In this document: piece by piece, positions 43,322-52,656 of the stretch
Numbering within the stretch: position 1 is the first letter of the stretch
Layout: each line of letters begins with the position of its first letter
Source of the DNA: an uncultured Aquimarina sp.
GTDB lineage: Bacteria > Bacteroidota > Bacteroidia > Flavobacteriales > Flavobacteriaceae
NCBI GenBank assembly: GCA_947492105.1
Contig: CANLMN010000022.1
Coordinates: forward strand, 1-64,000
Length of the DNA stretch: 64,000 bases
Reading direction: 5' to 3'
Notes under the pieces: generated by a model
Seen by the model: the letters and a program-made list of their open reading frames with translations, nothing else
What the model was told of the DNA's origin: nothing
The model's database searches: none
Made by a program: the position numbers and the translations under genes

Positions 43322-46300
43322 ATGAAATTGAACGTTAACACATCGTTTCTTTTTGAAAAACGAAAGAAATCAAAAAACCGTACTATTTTTCTATTATTAG
43401 TACTAGTCACATTTTTTACCAGTCATATTCATGCCCAAGGCAAGATGCAAATATTCGATGGGGCAAAGGTAAAATGCCCACTGGGATCAAAGACCGAAGA
43501 ATCCCATGCAAAGCATGACTTTTCTGTATCACAAAAAAAAGCTACTGACATAGCACATAAAGAAAAGACTGCAGAATTTATTGTCACATACGGACCTATA
43601 ATGGAATCAAATGAAGAAGCCAAAGCAGCTTTTCAGTTTGCATTAGATATATGGGCTACAGAGATTGTTTCTTCGGTACCCATTAGAGTTTATGTGGAGC
43701 ACTTTTTTTTTCTTGAGCCTGGATTAGCAGTAGCTGGTCCTGACTATTTTGTTGCTGATTTTGAGGGAGCACCAGAGCCTGCGACCTCTTATCCTGCAGC
43801 CTTGGCAAATTCTTTGGCAGGAAAAATATTAGATCCGAGTCAGCCTTATGAATTTAGTGTAAACTTTAATCTACTTGATAATTTCTATTATGGATTAGAT
43901 GGTAATACTCCATTTAGACAATTCGATTTTGTAACTGTTGCTTTACACGAAATAGGACATGGATTAGGTTTTACAGCAGAATCTAGTTACAACATTTTTG
44001 AGGATACAGGGTTATTGTTGAGTAGAAGAAATCTTCCTTCCATATTCTCCAAATTTTTAGTAAATAGCAACAATTTGCGAGCATCAGACCTTGCAGAAGG
44101 AAGTGTAGAATTAGGCTCCTTGTTTACTAGTGGGGATTTATGTATTGATGGACATAATGCTGTAGCTGCACTAGCAGGTACACGTCCAAAGGTTTTTGCC
44201 CCCAATGAGTATGCATTTGGCGCTTCTATATCCCATTGGGATGAAAATATATTTCCTCCTGGAGATTCAAATTCCTTAATGACACCTAGTACTTTTGGCT
44301 CAGAATCCAATATGAATATTGGTGATATTACCCGAGGATTATTCAAAGATATGGGATGGGCTCTAAATGATTCTAGTCTTTTTCCTATTTCTGTAAGTGA
44401 AGATGTAGCACCTTTTGAGGTTAACCAAGGAGAAAATATAGAAAAAACAGTAGTAATCAAAAATATTTCCAATCAAGAATTGGAATATAATGTAGTGCTG
44501 TCTACTAATCCATCCGAATTACCTTTTATTTTCAGTAATGCAGAAAATGTTAGCTTGCTACCAGGTGAAGAAAAGATTGTAACTATTGGGTTAAATACTT
44601 CTGATGTAGCAAGTGATCTTTATATAGTAGATATAAAGGTGTCAACAAATATTTCTAAAATCGAAGTACGAAGATCTTTGAGAATCGGAGTTTTAGATGA
44701 AGTCGCAACTGCTGTACTGGATACGGTTGATGTTATAGAAGAAGAATTGAATGTTAATACCAAAACTTTTTCTAATGCTTTCAGAATTAATAATACAGGA
44801 ACTAAGATATTAGAATATACTGTTACGGTAGCTAATAGTAGTACTCCCTTTATGACCCTTAATGATACGGAAGGGGTGGTTTTTAGAGATGATTTTGCAG
44901 AAGTTGGATATACCATTACGAATGATAATCTTCCAGAAGGAATACATACTGCAAATATATTAATTACCAGTAATGATGTAGATACGCCCTCTCTGTTGAT
45001 ACCAGTAAAATTGGTTGTAAGGGATTTACCGAAGCCTTCTATTGCTTTGAATATTGATGAGATTAATTTGTCCATTACTTTAGAAGAATTAGAAGAACCA
45101 GAAGGTTTTTTTCCTGTTGCTGGTATAGTTGAACTTAAAATTTCAAATGTAGGAGAATTACCATTAGAATTTCAAATTCAGAATAGAACTAATTTGGTAA
45201 GAATTAGAGAAAGTACTACTACAAGAATACCACAACTAGGAGTAGAAGTAGTCCAACCAGGAGAATCTTTAAGTAGATCTATTGAAATTTCATTAGGTTT
45301 TGGAGCTATAGATGATATTATTACTAGTGAGATTGTGATAATGAATAATGATCCTATTAATCCGGAACTCAAAATACCGCTGAATATTTCATTACCTAAA
45401 AAAAGAGGTGGTCTTGTAGCTGAAAACAGGAATTTTAGAGATATTGAATCTTCTTTCGAAGGCTTAAGTTTTGGAGGTGTTGAAGCTGGGAGTTCCAGAA
45501 CGCAGCTTTTTGAATTTAGAAACACTGGACTCGCACCTGTTACTATTGAGAACATTGCGTTTTCAAGCGACTCTACGGCAGAGGTTCTAAGCTGGTCTAC
45601 ACCAAGTTCAGGAAATATCGTTGGTATAGGTGAGGTCCTTTCGGTAACGGTACGTTATTTCAATAGAAGTAGGAGAAGTGGAGCGGGTACTGCCGAATTG
45701 TTTATAAATAGTGATGCTGCGACCCCTAATTCTTTCTTTTTGGGAGTAGCAAATTTAAGATCTTCAGGCTTAGTAGTAGCTAAAGATCATGTTTTTAGAA
45801 TTCTTAATTTGAATTCTACTGTAGATGTGAGTAAACCAGTATATGAAGAAACTATTGAGATCACAAATGTAGAGAATGTAGCTGTGGATTACAGCGTTTT
45901 ATTGACAAATACTTCAAATATTGTTTCGGTAAGCGCTACAGAAGGTCGGTTAGCTCCTGATGAAAAGACTACAGTTACTGTGACGTTGGATGGTACAGGA
46001 TTACAAGCTGGAACGTACAAAAATGAGATTTTAGTAAAAATTAATGATCAAGAAACTCCAGAGGCTACAATTGTCACCCAACTAGAGGTGCTTGACCAAA
46101 AAGGGCGTTTTACTTCAAAGCCTGTTTTGGATTTTGGAGAGATCGAAGGTAATTTTGCATCTGGTTCTATAGAATTAAAGAATGAGAGTAGTGTTGCTAT
46201 AGAAATCGACAAAGTGTATTTGGATCAAAAATATGCTAATCCTAATCTAGCAGTTAGACTTAATAGGAATGATTTTTCAGAAGAAAATTTTGTGTTACCA

Positions 46301-47425
46301 CCCTTAGAATCAATTTTTTTAGATGTATCCTTTATTCCAAATACTGTAGGGGCGCTTACCGGTAACATACGTATTACAAGTAATGCCGCACCTTCAGATT
46401 TAGTGATTCCATTAGTAGGAGATGTTTCTACTGATCTTGTGCCTAAGATCCTAGGTTTCGAGCTTAGGGATGTACAAACAAATAGAGTTTTGGAAACTTA
46501 TTTGGAGGATAGTACGGTTGATTTGGCAAATTACGATGCGGTCACACTTTCTGCACTTGCAGGAGTAATTACTCCATCTAGTGTAGTTTTTGGTTATGGG
46601 GATAATGCCGAATTCCGTACCGATAATCGTGCACCCTTTGCACTGGGAGGAGATGTTGATGGAGGGTTGAGGGCTTTTAACTTTGAATTGGGAGAACAAA
46701 CAATCACGGCAACTCCATTCTCAGAATTTAATGGAAGAGGAGAAGCGTTTGGAGCAACCAGTATCACATTGAATTTTATAGATAGTAGTTTACCGACGAT
46801 CACGAGTTTTGTGTTGATTGATACGACTACCGATACAGAGCTCAAGACAATTGAGGATGGAGAAACCATTGATCTTAATGTTTTTGAAACAAACGCATTT
46901 ACTATTAGGGCTACAGCAGCTAGTACATTGACCAAGATGTCTTTTGATCATAACGGAAATCGTCGTTTTGACCTAATAGCTCCATATAGTTTGGGAGGGG
47001 ATTTTAATGGAAACTATAGGGCTACCGTATTTGAACCAGGAACCCATGTGCTCACTGCAGTACCATTTAGTACAGATGACAATCAAAAAACAGTAAGGGG
47101 TAATCCTAGGACGATTAGTTTTGATATTATCGGTAAACCGCAATCAAAACAATCTTTAGCAAATAATTTTGTTGCTTTTACCGTAACTCCAAATCCAGTT
47201 ACGTCTGTAGCAACTTTTAGGCTAGCAACACCAGAATCTGATAAACTATCGATTCGATTGACAAATTTAATGGGACAGGAGTTAGATAGTACCAATAGAA
47301 TTCATATCGATACAGAAGGTCATGGTACATTGCAGATAGAAGACTTGCAGTCTGGCTATTATTTTTTGTCTATCCATGAAGTATCCTCAGGCTTAGTGTA
47401 CAAGAGTAAAATTCTTAAGAAATAA
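43322..47425 (+). CDS. Giant secreted HExxH protein with Ig-like repeats and T9SS sorting domain (copy 1)
   Basis: A 1367-aa protein with a signal peptide (cleaved after IHAQG), an N-terminal domain (about 40-350) carrying the zinc-protease-like motif HEIGHGLGF at 209-217, a series of Ig-like beta domains (about 355-1270) of the ASPM/SPD-2/Hydin kind, and a C-terminal type A sorting domain (last 75 residues, VTPNPVTSVATF...GYYFLSIHE...KSKILKK). The third metzincin His is missing (Ala at 219), so protease activity is uncertain. Exported through the T9SS and probably attached to the cell surface. A near-copy follows in tandem. Confidence 0.85.
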   Translation: MKLNVNTSFLFEKRKKSKNRTIFLLLVLVTFFTSHIHAQGKMQIFDGAKVKCPLGSKTEESHAKHDFSVSQKKATDIAHKEKTAEFIVTYGPIMESNEEAKAAFQFALDIWATEIVSSVPIRVYVEHFFFLEPGLAVAGPDYFVADFEGAPEPATSYPAALANSLAGKILDPSQPYEFSVNFNLLDNFYYGLDGNTPFRQFDFVTVALHEIGHGLGFTAESSYNIFEDTGLLLSRRNLPSIFSKFLVNSNNLRASDLAEGSVELGSLFTSGDLCIDGHNAVAALAGTRPKVFAPNEYAFGASISHWDENIFPPGDSNSLMTPSTFGSESNMNIGDITRGLFKDMGWALNDSSLFPISVSEDVAPFEVNQGENIEKTVVIKNISNQELEYNVVLSTNPSELPFIFSNAENVSLLPGEEKIVTIGLNTSDVASDLYIVDIKVSTNISKIEVRRSLRIGVLDEVATAVLDTVDVIEEELNVNTKTFSNAFRINNTGTKILEYTVTVANSSTPFMTLNDTEGVVFRDDFAEVGYTITNDNLPEGIHTANILITSNDVDTPSLLIPVKLVVRDLPKPSIALNIDEINLSITLEELEEPEGFFPVAGIVELKISNVGELPLEFQIQNRTNLVRIRESTTTRIPQLGVEVVQPGESLSRSIEISLGFGAIDDIITSEIVIMNNDPINPELKIPLNISLPKKRGGLVAENRNFRDIESSFEGLSFGGVEAGSSRTQLFEFRNTGLAPVTIENIAFSSDSTAEVLSWSTPSSGNIVGIGEVLSVTVRYFNRSRRSGAGTAELFINSDAATPNSFFLGVANLRSSGLVVAKDHVFRILNLNSTVDVSKPVYEETIEITNVENVAVDYSVLLTNTSNIVSVSATEGRLAPDEKTTVTVTLDGTGLQAGTYKNEILVKINDQETPEATIVTQLEVLDQKGRFTSKPVLDFGEIEGNFASGSIELKNESSVAIEIDKVYLDQKYANPNLAVRLNRNDFSEENFVLPPLESIFLDVSFIPNTVGALTGNIRITSNAAPSDLVIPLVGDVSTDLVPKILGFELRDVQTNRVLETYLEDSTVDLANYDAVTLSALAGVITPSSVVFGYGDNAEFRTDNRAPFALGGDVDGGLRAFNFELGEQTITATPFSEFNGRGEAFGATSITLNFIDSSLPTITSFVLIDTTTDTELKTIEDGETIDLNVFETNAFTIRATAASTLTKMSFDHNGNRRFDLIAPYSLGGDFNGNYRATVFEPGTHVLTAVPFSTDDNQKTVRGNPRTISFDIIGKPQSKQSLANNFVAFTVTPNPVTSVATFRLATPESDKLSIRLTNLMGQELDSTNRIHIDTEGHGTLQIEDLQSGYYFLSIHEVSSGLVYKSKILKK

Positions 47426-47461
47426 CAATTTTATTGATTGTATATCATGTCCTTTTGCTCA

Positions 47462-47622
47462 TACCATTTACCCTTTTAATTTACTGGGATAAAACTTTCT
47501 TTTTTTCGCCTCAGCTTCAGCATAAAAATAACCGTAACTACAGTTATGCTTGATGTTTTTGCTGAGGCTGAAACAAAAAAATCTTAACTTTTCTTTCCGG
47601 TAAATTCAAACAACTAATGGTA
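47462..47622 (+). repeat. Family C palindromic repeat, full copy
   Basis: TACCATTTACCCTTTTAATT to CAACTAATGGTA. The inner arms CCTCAGCTTCAGC and GCTGAGGCTGAAA pair, enclosing GTAACTACAGTTATGC. It begins 37 bp past the copy 1 stop codon. Confidence 0.82.
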
Positions 47623-47645
47623 TAAAATATGTATTGGACATTTTG

Positions 47646-47684
47646 AAAGACCGTCTAAAAAACAATTTTGGACGGTCTTTTTTG
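47646..47684 (+). terminator. Terminator after giant gene copy 1
   Basis: AAAGACCGTC / GACGGTCTTT stem, 15-nt loop, T run to TTTTTTG. It sits beyond the family C repeat, so the repeat would be transcribed in the 3' end of the mRNA. Confidence 0.75.
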
Positions 47685-47708
47685 TTTCACATGATTTAAT
47701 ATCAATTA

Positions 47709-47871
47709 TAGGTGTATAAATTCATATTAATGATACTGTTATCTTTTTTATGTAAAAAACACCCAGATACTATTGCATAGCCTTAGCTATGGAATATAGG
47801 GACAAGGCATTTTAGATGGAAAAAGAACAAGGCGATTTGCGCTATTACATAGCTAATTTGATGTCAGATAT
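47709..47871 (+). repeat. Family A palindromic repeat, full copy
   Basis: TAGGTGTATAAATTCATATT to ACATAGCTAATTTGATGTC, centre GCATAGCCTTAGCTATGG. Between the two giant genes, only repeats, terminator and duplicated leader are present. Confidence 0.78.
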
Positions 47872-47936
47872 CACTTGTAAACTACAATAATTGGAACAGT
47901 TTTTTGCTAGTAGTTACTCAATTGCTCTTAAATTAA

Positions 47937-48030
47937 GGTTAAAAGTGAATTTTTGTTTATTATAACGATAAAAAAGAAGATGATATCGATAATATCAAAA
48001 ATGGGGGTAGGGTATCGAATGATTCATTCG
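47937..48030 (+). repeat. Upstream region shared by the two giant genes, copy 2
   Basis: Counterpart of 43187-43280. After GGGTATCGAATGATTCATTC the two leaders diverge up to the start codons. Confidence 0.7.
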
Positions 48031-48080
48031 TTCTATTCAAAATAAAAGCATTCTAATTTTCCAAACTAAACCCATAAATA

Positions 48081-51000
48081 TTGAAAACTCAAAGAACATT
48101 TTTTTTTGAGGAGCAGAAAATTCCAAAGAGAATAACTGTTCTTCTATTGTTATTCATATTCTTTACCAGTTGTATTCATGCCCAAGGCAAGATGCAGATA
48201 TTTGAAGGAGTAAAGGTAAAATGCCCACTAGGAACAAAGACTACAAAAACTCATGCAAAGCATGACTTTTTGGTATCACAAAAAAGTGCTGTAGAGAGAT
48301 CACATAAAGAAAAAACAACAACATTTATTGTTACGTTTGGACCTGTAATCGAATCAAACGAAGAGGCCAAAGCAGCTTTTCAGTTTGCATTAGATATATG
48401 GGCTACAGAGATTGTTTCTTCGGTACCCATTAGAGTTTTTGTGGAGACCAGTTTTTTGAATGAAAAAACGCTTGCAACAGCTGGTCCTGACTATTTTGTT
48501 GCTGATTTTGAAGGAGTATCAGAGCCTTCGATGGCTTACCCTGCAGCCTTGGCAAATTCTTTGGCAGGAAAAATATTGGATCCGAGTCAGCCTTATGAAT
48601 TTAGTGTAAACTTTAATTTGGACTTTGATTTTTATTTCGGAGCGGATGGTAATACTCCATTTAGACAATTCGATTTTGTAACTGTTGCTTTACACGAAAT
48701 AGGACATGGATTAGGTTTTGCAGCAGAATCTGCTTATAATACTGCTGAGAACACAGGATTATTATTGGGCTTAAGAAATCTCCCTTCTATATTCTCCAAA
48801 TTTTTAGTAAATAGCAACAATTTGCGAGCATTAGACCTTGAAGAAGCAAGTGTAGAATTAGGTTCTTTGTTTACTAGTGAGAATTTATGTATTGATGGGC
48901 ATAATGCTGTAGCTGCATTAGCAGGTACACGTCCAAAGGTGTTTGCACCCAGTGAATATAACTCTGGCGCTTCTATATCTCATTGGGATGAAAGTATATT
49001 TCCTACAGGAGATCCAAACTCCTTAATGACACCTATTACTAAGAGGTCAGAATCCAATATGAACATTGGTGATATTACCCGAGGATTATTCAAAGATATG
49101 GGATGGGTTCTGAATGATTCTAGTCTTTTTCCTATTTCTATAAGTGAAGATGTAGCACCTTTTGAGGTTAACCAAGGAGAAAATATAGAAAAAACAGTAG
49201 TCATCAAAAATATTTCGAATCAAGAATTGGAATATAATGTAGTGTTGTCCACTAATCCATCCGAATTACCTTTTGTTTTCAGTAATGCAGAAAATGTTAG
49301 CTTACTACCAGGTGAAGAAAAGACTGTAACCATTGGATTAAATACTTCTGATGTAGCAAGTGATCTTTATATAGTAGATATAAAAGTGTCAACGAATATT
49401 TCTATAAGTGAAATACAGCGGTCCTTGAGAGTCGGAGTTTTAGATGAAGCTGCGACTGCTGTATTGGATACGGCGGATGTTATAGAAGAAGAATTGGATG
49501 TTAATACCAAAACTTTTTCTAATGCTTTCAGAATTAATAATACAGGAACTAAGATATTAGAATATACTGTTACGGTAGTCAATAGTAGTATCCCCTTTAT
49601 GACTCTTAATGATACAGAAGGGGTGGTTTTTAGAGATGATTTTGCCGAAGTTGGATATACCATTACGAATGATAATCTTCCGGAAGGAATACATACGGCA
49701 AATATATTAATTACCAGTAATGATGTAGATACGCCCTCTCTGTCGATACCAGTAAAATTGGTGGTAAGGGATTTACCGAAGCCTTCTATTGCCTTGGATG
49801 TTGATGAGATTAATTTGTCCATTACTGTAGAAGAGTTAGAACGTTTCTTATTTAATGGTGTGATTGAGTTTGAAGTTTCAAATCCAGGGGAGCTCCCATT
49901 AGAGTTTCAAATTCAGTTTCCAAATGATTTAGTGGCACCACTCAGGAACACTACCACAGGAGTTATACAACCAGGAGAATCTTTAGGCAAATCTTTTAGA
50001 ATTCGATTACAAGAAGGAGCTGTAGATGATGTTATTACTACTGAGATTGTGATTATGAGTAATGATCCTCTAAATCCGGAACTCAAAATACCATTGAATA
50101 TTTCATTACCCAAAAAGAGGGGTAGACTGATAGGTGAAAACTTACACTTTAGAGGTGTTGAAGCAGGGAGTTCTAGAACACAGGTTTTGCGTTTTAGAAA
50201 TAATGGGCTTGCACCTGTTACTGTTGATAGAATTGAGACTTCAGGACGTTCAATGATAGAAGTTCTTAATTGGTCAACACCAAGTTCAAGAAATATCGTT
50301 GGTGTAGGAGAGGTCCTTTTGGTAACAGTACGTTATGCTAATATGGATTTTGAAAACCATTCTAATAATGCGGCAGAGAGTCTATTGGTAACCAGTGACG
50401 CTACGTCGTCTAATGTTTTTGTCATTCCAGTATTAAATTTACCACCTTCAGGGCTGGTGGTTTCTAGGGATCATGTTTTTAGAATTCTTAATTTGAATTC
50501 TACTGTAGATGTGAGTAGACCACGATACAAAGAAACTATTGAGATCACAAATGTAGAGAATGTAGCTGTGGATTACAGCGTTTTATTGACAAATACCTCA
50601 AATATTGTTTCGGTAAGTGCTACAGAAGGTCGGTTAGCTCCTGACGAAAAGACTACAGTTACTGTGACGTTGGATGGCACAGGATTACAAGCTGGAACGT
50701 ACAAAAATGAGATTTTAGTAAAAATTAATGATCAAGAAACTCCAGAGGCTACAATTGTCACCCAACTAGAGGTGCTCGACAAAAAAGGGCGTTTTACTTC
50801 AAAGCCTGTTTTGGATTTTGGAGAGATCGAAGGTAATTTTGCCTCTGATTTTATAGAATTGAAGAATGAGAGTAGTGTGCCTATAGAAATCGAAGAAATA
50901 TATTTGGATCAGGAGTATGCTGATTCATTTGTACAGGTTACGCTTAATGACACTGATTTTTCTGAAGAAAATTTTGTATTACCACCCTTAGGATCGATTT

Positions 51001-52109
51001 TTTTAGATGTGTTTTTTATTCCAAATACTGTAGGGGCGCTTACCGGTAACATACGTATTACAAGTAATGCCGCACCTTCTGATTTAGTGATTCCATTAGT
51101 AGGAAATGTTTCTACTGATCTTGTACCAGAGATCTTAGATTTTGAACTTCGGGATGTACAAACAAATAGAGTTTTGGAAACTTTTTTTGAAGATAGTACG
51201 GTCGATTTGGCAAATTACGATGCGGTCACACTTACGGCATTTACGGGAGTAGTGGATCCGGCTAGTGTAGTTTTTGATTATGGGGATAATGCTGAATTCC
51301 GTACCGATAATCGCCCACCCTTTGCACTAGGAGGAGATGTTGATGGAGGGCTAAGGGCTTTTAACTTTGAATTAGGAGAACAAACAATCACGGCAACTCC
51401 ATTCTCAGAATTTAATGGAAGAGGAGAAGCGTTTGGAGCAACCAGTATCACATTGAATTTTATAGATAGTAGTTTACCGACGATCATGAGTTTTGTGTTG
51501 ATTGATACGACTACTGACACAGAGCTCAAGACAATTGAGGATGGAGAAACCATTGATCTTAATGTTTTTGAAACAAACGAATTTACTATTAGGGCTACAG
51601 CAGCTAGTACATTGGCCAAGATGTCTTTTGATCATAACGGAAATCGTCGTTTTGACCTAGTAGCTCCATATAGTTTGGGAGGGGATTTTAATGGAAACTA
51701 TAGGGCTACCGTATTTGAACCAGGAACCCATGTGCTCACTGCAGTACCATTTAGTACAGATGACAATCAAAAAACAGTAAGGGGTAATCCTAGGACGATT
51801 AGTTTTGATATTATCGGTAAACCGCAATCAAAACAATCTTTAGCAAATAATTTTGTTGCTTTTACCGTAACTCCAAATCCGGTTAGGTCTGTAGCAACTT
51901 TTAGGCTAGTAACACCAGAATCTGATAAACTATCGATTCGATTGACAAATCTAATGGGACAGGAGTTAGATAGTACCAATAGAATTCATATCGATACAGA
52001 AGGTCATGGTACATTGCAGATAGAAGACTTGCAGTCTGGCTATTATTTTTTGTCTATCCATGAAGTATCCTCAGGATTAGTGTACAAGAGTAAAATTCTT
52101 AAGAAATAA
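48081..52109 (+). CDS. Giant secreted HExxH protein with Ig-like repeats and T9SS sorting domain (copy 2)
   Basis: A 1342-aa paralogue of the preceding gene: same signal peptide end (IHAQG), HEIGHGLGF at 205-213, Ig-like repeats and T9SS type A tail. Two segments are almost identical to copy 1 at the DNA level (for example 50510-50815, and 51275 to the end); the part from about residue 585 to 790 differs strongly and is shorter. There is no ATG: an in-frame TAA at 48075 is followed by ATA then TTG (48081), aligned with the copy 1 ATG, so TTG is the likely start. Metzincin third His is Ala as in copy 1. Confidence 0.83.
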   Translation: MKTQRTFFFEEQKIPKRITVLLLLFIFFTSCIHAQGKMQIFEGVKVKCPLGTKTTKTHAKHDFLVSQKSAVERSHKEKTTTFIVTFGPVIESNEEAKAAFQFALDIWATEIVSSVPIRVFVETSFLNEKTLATAGPDYFVADFEGVSEPSMAYPAALANSLAGKILDPSQPYEFSVNFNLDFDFYFGADGNTPFRQFDFVTVALHEIGHGLGFAAESAYNTAENTGLLLGLRNLPSIFSKFLVNSNNLRALDLEEASVELGSLFTSENLCIDGHNAVAALAGTRPKVFAPSEYNSGASISHWDESIFPTGDPNSLMTPITKRSESNMNIGDITRGLFKDMGWVLNDSSLFPISISEDVAPFEVNQGENIEKTVVIKNISNQELEYNVVLSTNPSELPFVFSNAENVSLLPGEEKTVTIGLNTSDVASDLYIVDIKVSTNISISEIQRSLRVGVLDEAATAVLDTADVIEEELDVNTKTFSNAFRINNTGTKILEYTVTVVNSSIPFMTLNDTEGVVFRDDFAEVGYTITNDNLPEGIHTANILITSNDVDTPSLSIPVKLVVRDLPKPSIALDVDEINLSITVEELERFLFNGVIEFEVSNPGELPLEFQIQFPNDLVAPLRNTTTGVIQPGESLGKSFRIRLQEGAVDDVITTEIVIMSNDPLNPELKIPLNISLPKKRGRLIGENLHFRGVEAGSSRTQVLRFRNNGLAPVTVDRIETSGRSMIEVLNWSTPSSRNIVGVGEVLLVTVRYANMDFENHSNNAAESLLVTSDATSSNVFVIPVLNLPPSGLVVSRDHVFRILNLNSTVDVSRPRYKETIEITNVENVAVDYSVLLTNTSNIVSVSATEGRLAPDEKTTVTVTLDGTGLQAGTYKNEILVKINDQETPEATIVTQLEVLDKKGRFTSKPVLDFGEIEGNFASDFIELKNESSVPIEIEEIYLDQEYADSFVQVTLNDTDFSEENFVLPPLGSIFLDVFFIPNTVGALTGNIRITSNAAPSDLVIPLVGNVSTDLVPEILDFELRDVQTNRVLETFFEDSTVDLANYDAVTLTAFTGVVDPASVVFDYGDNAEFRTDNRPPFALGGDVDGGLRAFNFELGEQTITATPFSEFNGRGEAFGATSITLNFIDSSLPTIMSFVLIDTTTDTELKTIEDGETIDLNVFETNEFTIRATAASTLAKMSFDHNGNRRFDLVAPYSLGGDFNGNYRATVFEPGTHVLTAVPFSTDDNQKTVRGNPRTISFDIIGKPQSKQSLANNFVAFTVTPNPVRSVATFRLVTPESDKLSIRLTNLMGQELDSTNRIHIDTEGHGTLQIEDLQSGYYFLSIHEVSSGLVYKSKILKK

Positions 52110-52167
52110 CGAAGTATTTCAAATTTCTAGGAAATCCTTGGAAATTATAGGATACAGTATTTTTGAA

Positions 52168-52200
52168 AAGCCGTCTAAAAAATATTTAGACGGCTTCTTC
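52168..52200 (+). terminator. Terminator after giant gene copy 2
   Basis: Perfect 12-bp stem AAGCCGTCTAAA / TTTAGACGGCTT with a 5-nt loop, followed by CTTCATTTT. It is similar in place and sequence (GCCGTCTA versus GACCGTCTA) to the copy 1 terminator, so the duplication reached this far. Confidence 0.75.
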
Positions 52201-52318
52201 ATTTTAGGCATTTTGTATACTTTAGTATTTCAAATACGTAAACAATAACATTGTGAATGGTATAGCCGCTCAATGCAACTATTGAATAATTCATGTAGAA
52301 TGATCTTAACTACCCCTA

Positions 52319-52537
52319 ATGAATAGCACTATAAAAGATAAAATAATTAAGGTTTGCGATAAAAAGATTGCTGCCAAAGGAGCGAACGTTGGTCTTTCTT
52401 TCTATGCATTTTTTGCGAACAAAAATGACAATCCCGAACTCCTTATGGAAGTTGCTACTTGGTGGATTTTAGATCATAAATTGGATCATTTTGAAAAAGC
52501 CGTAAAGATCAAAAAAATGATGCTAGAAGAAGGATAA
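52319..52537 (+). CDS. Small conserved hypothetical protein
   Basis: A 72-aa acidic/basic helical protein (starts MNSTIKDKIIKVCDKKIAAK, middle GLSFYAFFANKNDNPELLME). It resembles a small conserved flavobacterial family that may carry the DUF6500 label; I am not certain of that name. No catalytic motif or signal peptide. ATG start and its own spacing (about 120 bp before mscS-like gene on the same strand) suggest an independent small gene. Confidence 0.6.
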   Translation: MNSTIKDKIIKVCDKKIAAKGANVGLSFYAFFANKNDNPELLMEVATWWILDHKLDHFEKAVKIKKMMLEEG

Positions 52538-52656
52538 AATACGATAATATTGTACCCTCACGATCTATTGGAATTTTATAGTGCTCTAGGTCTTATTAAC
52601 CACTATTTTTGTCGTTATTTGATACTGATATAATATAGTAAAAGCAATAAAATAAG

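Noticed and set aside
46451-46935. Minus-strand frames inside both giant genes
   Set aside because: They mirror the strong codon bias of the plus-strand gene and recur only because the two genes are duplicates.
42566-47871. CRISPR array from the repeated A/B/C units
   Set aside because: Units are 110-170 bp, irregularly spaced, in both orientations and of three different families; no cas genes.
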